Source: DATJQF01 sp035505995
GTDB lineage: Bacteria; Bacteroidota; Bacteroidia; Bacteroidales; FEN-979
DNA length: 12,830 bases
Reading direction: 5' to 3'
Assembly: GCA_035505995.1 (NCBI GenBank)
Contig: DATJQF010000205.1
Span: 1-12,830 of the forward strand
Both the position numbers and the translations under genes were made by a program. The notes beneath the pieces were generated by a model, which was not told the origin of the DNA, did no database searches, and worked only from the letters and a program-made list of their open reading frames with translations. Positions within the stretch are counted from its first letter, which is position 1, and every line of letters starts with the position of its first letter. Shown piece by piece: positions 5,953 to 12,348 of this stretch.

Positions 5953-7542
5953 ATGGCTGACATCAAACCCGCTGAAGTAACGGCGATCCTGCGCAATGAG
6001 CTGTCAGGGTATCATTCCATCAAAGAGCTGGAAGAGATCGGCACGGTCCTGCAGGTGGGCGACGGCATTGCCCGCATCTACGGATTGACAAACGCGGAAT
6101 CGGGCGAACTGCTCGAATTTGAAAAGAACGGCGTGATCGCGATCGTGCTGAACCTGGAGGAAGACAATATCGGCGCCGTGCTGCTCGGCGAATCCAATGA
6201 TATCAAGGAAGGCGACATTGTGAAACGGACCGGGCGGATCGCTTCGATCCAGGCCGGCGAGGGGATGCTCGGAAGGGTCATCAACACCCTGGGGGAACCG
6301 CTCGACGGAAAAGGAAGGATCCCCGGCGAACGGTATGAGATGCCGCTGGAAAGGAAAGCGCCGGGCGTAATTTTCCGGCAACCGGTCAACCAGCCGCTGC
6401 AAACCGGGCTGAAGCCGATCGATGCCATGATCCCGATCGGAAGGGGACAGCGGGAGCTGATCATCGGCGACCGGCAGACCGGCAAGACCGCCATCGCCAT
6501 CGACACGATCATCAACCAGAAAACCTGGTACGACAAAGGAGAACCGGTGATCTGCATCTATGTCGCCATCGGGCAGAAAGGATCCACCGTTGCCAACATC
6601 GTCAAGATCCTGGAAGAAAAAGGGGCGATGGCTTATACGATCGTGATCTCCGCCACGGCCTCCGATCCTGCGGCCATGCAGTTCTATGCTCCGTTCGCAG
6701 GGGCAGCCATCGGGGAATATTTCAGGGATACCGGCCGATCGGCACTCTGCATCTACGATGATCTCTCCAAGCAGGCCGTTGCCTATCGCGAAGTTTCCCT
6801 GCTGCTCAGAAGACCTCCCGGACGGGAAGCTTACCCGGGCGACGTATTCTACCTGCATTCCCGTCTGCTGGAACGCGCGGCCAGAATTATTTCTTCCGAC
6901 GAGATCGCAAAACAGATGAACGATCTGCCCCAGTCGATCCGGCCCCTGGTGAAAGGCGGCGGATCCCTGACCGCCCTGCCCATTATCGAAACGCAGGCGG
7001 GAGACGTGGCCGCTTACATCCCCACCAATGTGATCTCGATCACCGACGGACAGATCTTCCTGGAAACGGGTCTTTTCAATGCCGGGATCCGGCCGGCGAT
7101 CAATGTCGGGATCTCCGTTTCACGCGTGGGGGGGAATGCCCAGATCAAATCCATGAAAAAAGTGGCCGGAACCCTGAAGCTGGCCCAGGCGGAGTACCGG
7201 GAGCTGGAAGCATTCGCCAAATTCGGATCCGACCTGGATGCCTCCACCAGGACGGTCCTTGAAAAAGGAGCCCGGAACGTGGAGATCCTCAAGCAGCCTC
7301 AGTATTCCCCCATGCCGGTGGAAAAGCAGATCGCCATCATCTTTTGCGGGACCCGGAACCTGCTGAGAAACATCCCGGTCGACAAAGTGCTGAACTTCGA
7401 GACACAATACCTGGATGAAATGGAAACAAACCACCAGTCGGTGCTGATCAACCTGAGGGAGGGCAAGCTGCTGGATGAAGATATCGCCGTGATGGAAAAA
7501 GTGGCAGGGGAATTCTCTAAAAAGTTTGAAGTTACCAAGTAA
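5953..7542 (+). CDS. atpA: F-type ATP synthase subunit alpha
   Basis: Alpha subunit of the F1 head, 529 residues against about 513 in E. coli. It binds nucleotide at the non-catalytic sites and supplies the arginine finger to the catalytic beta sites. Visible features are the N-terminal beta-barrel (about 25-95, VLQVGDGIARIYGLTNAESG), the P-loop GDRQTGKT (172-179, with K178), a Walker-B region ALCIYDDLSKQA, the PPGREAYPGDVFYLHSRLLE segment and the VSRVGG motif with arginine finger R391. The C-terminal helical domain includes AQAEYRELEAFAKFGSDLD. It starts 2 bp after atpH and is followed by atpG after 9 bp. The partner atpD (beta) is not adjacent and must be encoded elsewhere if the enzyme works. 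No truncation or missing motif is seen. Confidence 0.99.
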   Translation: MADIKPAEVTAILRNELSGYHSIKELEEIGTVLQVGDGIARIYGLTNAESGELLEFEKNGVIAIVLNLEEDNIGAVLLGESNDIKEGDIVKRTGRIASIQAGEGMLGRVINTLGEPLDGKGRIPGERYEMPLERKAPGVIFRQPVNQPLQTGLKPIDAMIPIGRGQRELIIGDRQTGKTAIAIDTIINQKTWYDKGEPVICIYVAIGQKGSTVANIVKILEEKGAMAYTIVISATASDPAAMQFYAPFAGAAIGEYFRDTGRSALCIYDDLSKQAVAYREVSLLLRRPPGREAYPGDVFYLHSRLLERAARIISSDEIAKQMNDLPQSIRPLVKGGGSLTALPIIETQAGDVAAYIPTNVISITDGQIFLETGLFNAGIRPAINVGISVSRVGGNAQIKSMKKVAGTLKLAQAEYRELEAFAKFGSDLDASTRTVLEKGARNVEILKQPQYSPMPVEKQIAIIFCGTRNLLRNIPVDKVLNFETQYLDEMETNHQSVLINLREGKLLDEDIAVMEKVAGEFSKKFEVTK

Positions 7543-7551
7543 CGCGGGAAC

Positions 7552-8448
7552 ATGCCAGGATTAAAGGAAGTCAGGATCCGCATCGCCTCGGTCAAATCGA
7601 CCCAGCAGATCACCAATGCCATGAAAATGGTGGCGGCCTCCAAGCTGAGAAAGGCCCAGTCGGGCATCCTGAAGCTCCGTCCCTACGCCGCCAAGCTGCG
7701 GGAGATCCTGGACAACCTGAGCGGCAGCATCGAAGATTCCGGGGAAAACGCCTATACCCGGGAGCGCGAGCCGGTGAAGATCCTCCTGGTCGTGATCGCT
7801 TCCAACCGGGGACTGTGCGGTGCCTTCAACTCCAACATCATCAAAGCCGCCCTGCAATTGATGAACACGACCTATGAAAATTCTTTCCGCAACGGCAACG
7901 GTTCCCTGCTGGTGATCGGCCGGAAGGCCTCTGATTTCTTCCGGAAACGGGGATACCGGATAGAAGAGATCCGGGACGACCTGCTGGACGGCATTGCCTT
8001 CGATAAGGTGAGCCCGGTGGCGGAAAAGCTGATGAAAGCATTCACCGAGAAACAGTTCGACCGCATCCAGATCATCTATAACCAGTTCAAAAATGCGGCC
8101 GTACAGAACCTGGTAACGGAACAATTCCTCCCGATCATCACTCAGAAACCGGCCGGATCAAAGTCGACCGGCGCTACCGCGGTACAGGCCGATTATATCT
8201 TCGAACCGGACAAAGAGACCATCCTTAAAGCCCTGATCCCGAAAACCCTGAGGATTCAGCTTTACAAAGCCGTCCTGGATTCCTTTGCGTCGGAGCAGGG
8301 AGCCCGCATGACGGCGATGCAGAATGCGACCGAGAACGCCAACGAATTGCTGAAAGATCTCCGGATCAGCTACAACAAAGCGCGCCAGAATGCCATCACG
8401 AAGGAGCTCCTGGAGATCGTGGCCGGCGCGGAAGCGCTGAAAGGCTGA
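7552..8448 (+). CDS. atpG: F-type ATP synthase subunit gamma (central shaft)
   Basis: Gamma subunit, the rotating central shaft inside the alpha3beta3 head; 298 residues, close to the family norm (about 285-300). Both terminal coiled-coil helices are clear. The N-terminal one reads IRIASVKSTQQITNAMKMVA and then SKLRKAQ. The C-terminal one has ASEQGARMTAMQNATENA, then ISYNKARQNAITKELLEIV and AGAEAL. Between them is the Rossmann-like globular domain, with SNRGLCGAFNSNI as its landmark. It is the last gene of this atp cluster. The next 134 bp hold a heptamer repeat and the ferritin promoter, with no evident intrinsic terminator. Confidence 0.98.
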   Translation: MPGLKEVRIRIASVKSTQQITNAMKMVAASKLRKAQSGILKLRPYAAKLREILDNLSGSIEDSGENAYTREREPVKILLVVIASNRGLCGAFNSNIIKAALQLMNTTYENSFRNGNGSLLVIGRKASDFFRKRGYRIEEIRDDLLDGIAFDKVSPVAEKLMKAFTEKQFDRIQIIYNQFKNAAVQNLVTEQFLPIITQKPAGSKSTGATAVQADYIFEPDKETILKALIPKTLRIQLYKAVLDSFASEQGARMTAMQNATENANELLKDLRISYNKARQNAITKELLEIVAGAEALKG

Positions 8449-8454
8449 TAATCA

Positions 8455-8507
8455 ATTACGGATTAGGGATTACGGATTACGGATTTCGGATGACCAATGA
8501 CCAATGG
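8455..8507 (+). repeat. Degenerate 7-bp tandem repeat array downstream of atpG
   Basis: Seven heptamers plus four bases, all in register: attacgg, attaggg, attacgg, attacgg, atttcgg, atgacca, atgacca, atgg. Unit type switches from attacgg to atgacca within the array. The same switch, in the same order, occurs at 4451-4485. The array begins 6 bp after the atpG stop and lies upstream of the ferritin promoter. Confidence 0.8.
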
Positions 8508-8530
8508 TTGCCAGTTCTTTTCCGGATTAG

Positions 8531-8563
8531 TTTGCTACATGGCCTTTGTTTTATGTATTTTTG
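8531..8563 (+). promoter_or_regulatory. Predicted ferritin promoter (-33 and -7 elements)
   Basis: TTTG at 8531-8534 and TATTTTTG at 8556-8563 are separated by 21 bp, matching the Bacteroidota arrangement TTTG, about 17-23 bp, TAnnTTTG. The -7 element ends 19 bp before the ATG at 8583. This is the best promoter in the window and implies that ferritin is transcribed independently of the atp operon. Confidence 0.65.
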
Positions 8564-8582
8564 TGTATAAAAATGTACGACA

Positions 8583-9095
8583 ATGGTGACGAAAAAAGTT
8601 GAAAAAGCGCTGAATAGTCAGATCCTGAAGGAGGAACATTCCTCCCGGTTATATCTGTCAATGGCCTCCTGGGCCGAACGAAGCGGGTATAAAGGCGCCG
8701 CTGCCTGGCTGTATAAGCAGGCCGATGAGGAACGGCTGCATATGCTCAAGCTGGTGCATTTCCTGGATGACCGGGGCGGAATGACTCTGTACGGCAGCAT
8801 GGAACCCCTGCCGAATCACTTCAAATCGCTGCTCGATGTCTTCCAGCAGGTGCTGAAACATGAACTGTTCATAAGCGGCTCCATCAATGATGTTTACGGT
8901 GTCTGCCAGGCGGAGAAGGACTATACCACCGCTCAATTTATGCAATGGTTTATCAACGAGCAGATCGAAGAGGAAAGCACCGCACAGACCATCCTCGACA
9001 AAATCAAGCTGGCCGGGGCGCATGAAGGCGGCCTGTTCATGATCGACAAGGAACTGGGGGAAATGGCCGCTGCCCGAATGGCAGAACCCGCCTAA
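8583..9095 (+). CDS. ftnA: Non-heme bacterial ferritin (iron storage)
   Basis: Ferritin subunit of 170 residues that oxidises Fe(II) and stores iron in a 24-subunit cytoplasmic cage. The four-helix bundle is intact. Ferroxidase ligands fall at the same numbers as in E. coli FtnA: E17, E50 and H53 (EERLH), E94 (HELF), and Q127 and E130 in NEQIEEE, with E49, E126 and E129 as third-site candidates. Y24 is also kept. No Met ligand for heme in the bacterioferritin position stands out, so this is the FtnA type. The ATG at 8583 gives the family-typical N-terminus (VEKALNSQILKEEHSSRLYL). It has its own promoter. Its stop codon overlaps the end of the convergent DUF3109 gene by 4 bp, so the two transcripts must overlap. 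Confidence 0.97.
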   Translation: MVTKKVEKALNSQILKEEHSSRLYLSMASWAERSGYKGAAAWLYKQADEERLHMLKLVHFLDDRGGMTLYGSMEPLPNHFKSLLDVFQQVLKHELFISGSINDVYGVCQAEKDYTTAQFMQWFINEQIEEESTAQTILDKIKLAGAHEGGLFMIDKELGEMAAARMAEPA

Positions 9096-9679
9096 TCGAA
9101 TTTTATCAATAGCTCCCGGTACCAGTCGCTGCCGAATTTGCGGATCAGCGAAGCTTCCAGGAACCGGTAAAGGGGGATCTTCTCTTTTTCCCCTTTCTCC
9201 ACTGCTTTCCGGCAGATATTCCACCGGTGGTAATTTACGGCTTCATGCTCCTTCAGTCGCGAGATCCTCACCGGGTACAGGTGGCAGGAGAGGGGTTTCC
9301 GGAACGTGATCTTCCCTTCTTCAAATGCTTTTTCTATCGCACAGCGGGCCACTCCGTTCTCCGTGAATGCAAAAGCGCATTCCCGGCCCTTTGCCAGCGG
9401 GGTGACCAGGTTGGCCGCCGCATCATAGTCGAACACCCCGCATCGCTCCACCTCTTCGATCCCCGCAGGGGTCATATAGGGACGGATCTCCGGTAAATGA
9501 TCCTCCAGCAAAGAGACCTCGGCCTCCTCCAGGGGGGCGCCTGCATCCCCTTCCACGCAACAGGCTCCTTTGCATTGATCCAGGTCGCAGCAGAAACAAA
9601 CGGTTTTAAGCTCGTCGGATATGAGGGTATTTTCAAGAAAGATCACGGGATAAAGGTACAAATTGTCCCTGTCGGTCAT
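9092..9679 (-). CDS. DUF3109-family cysteine cluster protein
   Basis: Cysteine-rich cytoplasmic protein matching my recollection of the DUF3109 family, which is common in Bacteroidota and has no established function. It may bind zinc, iron or an Fe-S cluster. From the ATG at 9679 there are 195 residues. The core cluster is CFCCDLDQCKGACCVEGDAG (C28, C30, C31, C36, C40, C41), with further cysteines at C80, C101, C113 and C132 (LSCHLYPVR) and a late AVNYHRWNIC motif. The start is uncertain. The frame stays open upstream to a TTG at 9721, but that codon lies inside a palindrome and the added residues look unlike the family. A GTG at 9646 would align best with the remembered family N-terminus (VIFLENTLISDEL). 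I list the ATG as a compromise. Convergent with ferritin and divergent from nuoA, it is probably monocistronic. Confidence 0.87.
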   Translation of the reverse strand: MTDRDNLYLYPVIFLENTLISDELKTVCFCCDLDQCKGACCVEGDAGAPLEEAEVSLLEDHLPEIRPYMTPAGIEEVERCGVFDYDAAANLVTPLAKGRECAFAFTENGVARCAIEKAFEEGKITFRKPLSCHLYPVRISRLKEHEAVNYHRWNICRKAVEKGEKEKIPLYRFLEASLIRKFGSDWYRELLIKFD

Positions 9680-9706
9680 GCCGCAAATCCGGACCCGAAA
9701 TAATTC

Positions 9707-9722
9707 ATTGAGATATCTCAAT
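9707..9722. promoter_or_regulatory. Perfect 16-bp palindrome in the DUF3109/nuoA intergenic region
   Basis: ATTGAGATATCTCAAT is its own reverse complement over all 16 bases. A further half-site, ATTGAG, lies 7 bp to the right at 9729-9734. It sits 28 bp upstream of the ATG chosen for the DUF3109 gene and 80 bp before the nuoA -7 element. A dimeric regulator site is the natural reading, but the regulator is unknown. Confidence 0.45.
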
Positions 9723-9801
9723 CCGTTTATTGAGGTTTATGCGAAAGATGCTGATATTTAAATAAATTCATATCAAAAGGAGGTTGGTTTGTTAAAATTT
9801 T

Positions 9802-9809
9802 TACCTTTG
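9802..9809 (+). promoter_or_regulatory. Predicted promoter -7 element for the nuo operon
   Basis: TACCTTTG matches TAnnTTTG exactly and ends 27 bp before the nuoA ATG. The nearest TTG (9784-9786) is 15 bp upstream, a little closer than the usual spacing. The short leader contains the arms GTTAA/TTAAC (9821-9834), a small imperfect palindrome. Confidence 0.55.
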
Positions 9810-9836
9810 CAAGCCAAATTGTTAATTAGTTAACAC

Positions 9837-10187
9837 ATGAGTGCCGAAAGTCTGATATTGTTCTTCGTGGTGGGAGCCTTTCTGGTCGGGATAGCGCTCC
9901 TGTTCTCGAGTTACATTCCCCCCACTTCCACCAATCCGCAGAAAGCGGAAACCTATGAATGCGGGATCCCGACCGAGGGGTTGACCTGGCTCCAGTTCAA
10001 CGTCGGGTATTACCTGTTCGCCATCATTTTCCTGGTGTTCGATGTGGAGACGGTCTTTATCTTCCCCTGGGCCAAAGTGATGAAGGAAGTCGGGATGATC
10101 GGGTTCGTGGAGATCGTGATCTTCTTTTTCGTTCTCGGGATCGGATTGCTGTACGCCTGGAAGAAAGGAGCACTGAAATGGGAGTAA
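9837..10187 (+). CDS. nuoA: NADH-quinone oxidoreductase subunit A
   Basis: Small membrane subunit of complex I near the quinone-binding junction; 116 residues, usual length. Three transmembrane helices are visible: about 5-27, 58-82 around YYLFAIIFLVFDVETVFIF, and 88-108 around GFVEIVIFFFVLGIGLLYAW. The loop after helix 1 carries the conserved YECGIPTEG motif (the YECG cysteine lies in the quinone-site loop of the family), and helix 2 contains the family signature FDVETVFIFPWA. The ATG at 9837 follows an A/T-rich leader without Shine-Dalgarno. It is the first gene of the nuo operon, and its last 10 bp overlap the nuoB start. Confidence 0.98.
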   Translation: MSAESLILFFVVGAFLVGIALLFSSYIPPTSTNPQKAETYECGIPTEGLTWLQFNVGYYLFAIIFLVFDVETVFIFPWAKVMKEVGMIGFVEIVIFFFVLGIGLLYAWKKGALKWE

Positions 10188-10741
10188 AGATCAAGAGCAT
10201 GAAAACGGAAGATTTCCGGGACAATGCCACCCTGGAAACCTTCAAGAAGACCGGACAGGGCATTCTGCTTACCACCATCGACGATATCATCGACTGGGGA
10301 CGATCCAATTCAATCTGGCCGCTTACCTTCGCCACCGCGTGCTGCGGCATCGAAATGATGGCAACGGGAGCTCCCCGCTACGATTTTTCACGGTTCGGCA
10401 TCGAAGTGTACCGGGCCAGTCCCCGGCAGGCCGATGTGATCGTGGTGGCCGGGACGATCGTGAACAAGATGGCGCCGGTGCTGAAAAGGCTCTATGACCA
10501 GATGTCAGAGCCCAAGTATGTAATTGCCATGGGGGCCTGCGCCGTTTCCGGCGGACCCTTTTATTATAATTCCTATCATGTCATCCGCGGAGCCGACCAG
10601 GTGATCCCGGTGGATGTCTATGTGCCGGGCTGCCCTCCGCGTCCCGAGGCCCTTCTGTACGGGGTCATGCAGCTCCAGCGGAAGATCAAGCTCCAGTCGA
10701 TAGTCGAGATGAGCAAATCCCATAAAGAAAATCAGCAGTAA
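10178..10741 (+). CDS. nuoB: NADH-quinone oxidoreductase subunit B (N2 cluster)
   Basis: Peripheral-arm subunit that holds the terminal [4Fe-4S] cluster N2, the electron donor to quinone; 187 residues. The four N2 ligands are present: the adjacent cysteines C55 and C56 in TACCGIEMM, C121 in MGACAVSGG and C152 in VPGCPPRPE. The start is the ATG at 10178. It has a good Shine-Dalgarno (GAAAGGAG ending at 10170, 7 nt before the ATG) inside the end of nuoA, and gives a 10-bp overlap. The frame is open further upstream, but that sequence is nuoA coding read in another frame. An internal ATG at 10199 is a weaker alternative. nuoC follows after 6 bp. Confidence 0.98.
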   Translation: MGVKIKSMKTEDFRDNATLETFKKTGQGILLTTIDDIIDWGRSNSIWPLTFATACCGIEMMATGAPRYDFSRFGIEVYRASPRQADVIVVAGTIVNKMAPVLKRLYDQMSEPKYVIAMGACAVSGGPFYYNSYHVIRGADQVIPVDVYVPGCPPRPEALLYGVMQLQRKIKLQSIVEMSKSHKENQQ

Positions 10742-10747
10742 CACACG

Positions 10748-11206
10748 ATGGACCCTGAAAAATTAAAGGAACGAGTTCAGAACCTTGTCCCCGAAGCCGG
10801 ATTGGAAGAAAACAAGCAGTTCCCGGTTTTCGTCATTCCGTCCGCAAAGCTTCATGAACTGGCGGAAAAGCTCTTCCGGGAGGAAGACCTGGCCTTCGAC
10901 TATCTGTTCTGCCTGACCGGCGTCGACCGGGGAAAGCAGTTGGAAGTGGTTTACCATCTGACCTCGACACATCACGGACATTCTCTGGTGCTGAAGGTTC
11001 AGACGGAGGACCGCCTGAATCCCGCGTTCGATACGGTCTGCGATATCTGGAAAACCGCCGAATTCCACGAGCGGGAAGTGTATGACCTGCTCGGGGTCCG
11101 GTTTAATCATCATCCCGACCTGAGGAGGATCTTCCTGGAGGAAGACTGGCCCGGATATCCGCTCCGGAAGGATTACAAAGATGAAGTTAACATCGTTGAA
11201 TTGTAA
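10748..11206 (+). CDS. nuoC: NADH-quinone oxidoreductase subunit C (separate from NuoD)
   Basis: Peripheral-arm subunit of complex I (the 30-kDa homologue), which scaffolds NuoB and NuoD and binds no cofactor. It has 152 residues, at the short end for free-standing NuoC. The diagnostic segment is near the C-terminus: the HEREVYDLLGV motif with E108, R109, E110, D113 and G116, followed by DLRRIFLEEDWPGYPLRKDY. Many Bacteroides have NuoC and NuoD fused into one protein. Here they are distinct genes 2 bp apart, so they are likely translationally coupled. Identity is secure. Confidence 0.97.
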   Translation: MDPEKLKERVQNLVPEAGLEENKQFPVFVIPSAKLHELAEKLFREEDLAFDYLFCLTGVDRGKQLEVVYHLTSTHHGHSLVLKVQTEDRLNPAFDTVCDIWKTAEFHEREVYDLLGVRFNHHPDLRRIFLEEDWPGYPLRKDYKDEVNIVEL

Positions 11207-11208
11207 GT

Positions 11209-12336
11209 ATGAAAGAAGTCATCCATACTCCGGTCCCGCAGGTCGACGAAGAGGAGTATAATATCAATATGGGTCCTCAGCACCCTTCCACGCACGGGGT
11301 ACTCCGCCTTCATGTCACCCTGCAGGGAGAGATCGTTAAAAAGCTCAAGCCTCATTGCGGCTATATCCACCGGGGGATCGAGAAGATGTGCGAGAAGGAT
11401 ACCTACCCCCAGATCATCCACCTGACCGACCGGCTCGACTACCTCTCTGCACACATCAACAATCACGCAGTCTGCCTGCTGGTGGAGAATGCCCTCCAGA
11501 TCGAGGTCCCGGAAAGGGTAAAATATATCCGGACGATCATCGACGAGCTGACGAGGATCCAGTCGCACCAGCTCTGGTGGGCCAGCTTCGGCATGGATCT
11601 CGGCGGACTGACCTGCTTCTTCTACGGGCTCCGCGACCGGGAAAAGATCCTGGATATCTGGGAAGAATCCTGCGGCTCCCGCCTGCTGCACAGCTATTAC
11701 ACACCCGGCGGAGTGATGTGGGACATCCACCCCAATTTCCAGAAAAGGGTGAAGGAGTTCATCAAGTATTTCCGCAAAAAGATCAAGGATTATGACCGCA
11801 TCCTTTCCGGCAACGTGATCATGCAGGAACGTGCAAGGGGAGTCGGGGTGATGACCAAGGAGGAAGCGATCAGCTTCGGCGTGACCGGTCCTTCCGGCAG
11901 AGGCTCCGGGTTCTCGTGCGATGTGCGGAAGAAATATCCCTATGCCCTGTACGATAAAGTTGAATTCAAGGAGATCCTGAAATCCGAAGGAGATACCCTG
12001 GCAAGGTATAATGTCAGGATGGAGGAAATGAGGGAATCCATGCATATCATTGAACAGTTGATCGACAATATCCCGGCCGGCGATTACTCGGCCAAGATGA
12101 AAGCGGTCCTGAAGCTGCCTGCCGGGGAATATTACCAGCGGGTGGAAGCGGCCCGGGGAGAGTTCGGGGTGTATTGCATCAGCGACGGGAACAAGACCCC
12201 GTACCGGATGAAATTCCGTTCCCCCAATTTCTGCAACCTGGGCGTACTCGACCACATCAGCCGGGAAATGAAGATCGCCGACCTCGTGGCCATCGGCGGA
12301 TCACTCGATTTTGTTATACCAGATATTGACAGATAA
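11209..12336 (+). CDS. nuoD: NADH-quinone oxidoreductase subunit D (quinone site)
   Basis: The 49-kDa homologue of complex I, which forms most of the quinone-binding pocket next to cluster N2; 375 residues, somewhat shorter than the roughly 400 of many NuoD. The N-terminal motif NMGPQHPSTHGVLR (20-33) is intact. By alignment to Thermus Nqo4, whose His38 and Tyr87 contact quinone, the equivalents here are H29 and Y78 (same 49-residue spacing). Other landmarks are GYIHRGIEK, DRLDYL, RGSGFSCDVRK and the end AIGGSLDFVIPDIDR. The ATG at 11209 is 2 bp after nuoC. The next gene, 12 bp on, is nuoH rather than nuoE. Confidence 0.98.
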   Translation: MKEVIHTPVPQVDEEEYNINMGPQHPSTHGVLRLHVTLQGEIVKKLKPHCGYIHRGIEKMCEKDTYPQIIHLTDRLDYLSAHINNHAVCLLVENALQIEVPERVKYIRTIIDELTRIQSHQLWWASFGMDLGGLTCFFYGLRDREKILDIWEESCGSRLLHSYYTPGGVMWDIHPNFQKRVKEFIKYFRKKIKDYDRILSGNVIMQERARGVGVMTKEEAISFGVTGPSGRGSGFSCDVRKKYPYALYDKVEFKEILKSEGDTLARYNVRMEEMRESMHIIEQLIDNIPAGDYSAKMKAVLKLPAGEYYQRVEAARGEFGVYCISDGNKTPYRMKFRSPNFCNLGVLDHISREMKIADLVAIGGSLDFVIPDIDR

Positions 12337-12348
12337 TACCTACCGGAT

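Noticed and set aside
6004..6858. A 284-codon open frame on the minus strand opposite atpA
   Set aside because: Antisense to highly conserved atpA coding sequence, with no domain features.
8455..8507. CRISPR array
   Set aside because: The repeats are contiguous 7-bp units without spacers, and no cas gene is nearby.
9169..9196. Possible hairpin AAAGGGG / CCCCTTT after the ferritin stop as a terminator
   Set aside because: Only 7 bp with a 14-nt loop and no following T-run, and the sequence encodes a Lys/Glu-rich part of the DUF3109 protein.
9651..9658. Minus-strand TACCTTTA as a promoter for the DUF3109 gene
   Set aside because: It has A instead of G at the last position and ends 4 nt before the GTG candidate, so transcription would begin after that start codon.
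9680..9721. TTG-initiated N-terminal extension of the DUF3109 gene
   Set aside because: The TTG lies inside a perfect palindrome and the extra residues do not fit the family. Internal ATG 9679 or GTG 9646 are better starts.
9959..10177. A 73-codon upstream extension of the nuoB frame
   Set aside because: It is nuoA coding sequence read in another frame. The translation is Arg/Asp-rich and unlike NuoB, and the ATG at 10178 has a good Shine-Dalgarno.
11173..12255. A 360-codon open frame on the minus strand opposite nuoD
   Set aside because: It lies entirely antisense to a certain nuoD, its translation is His/Asp/Gly-rich with no recognisable domain, and it arises from codon bias in the GC-rich gene.
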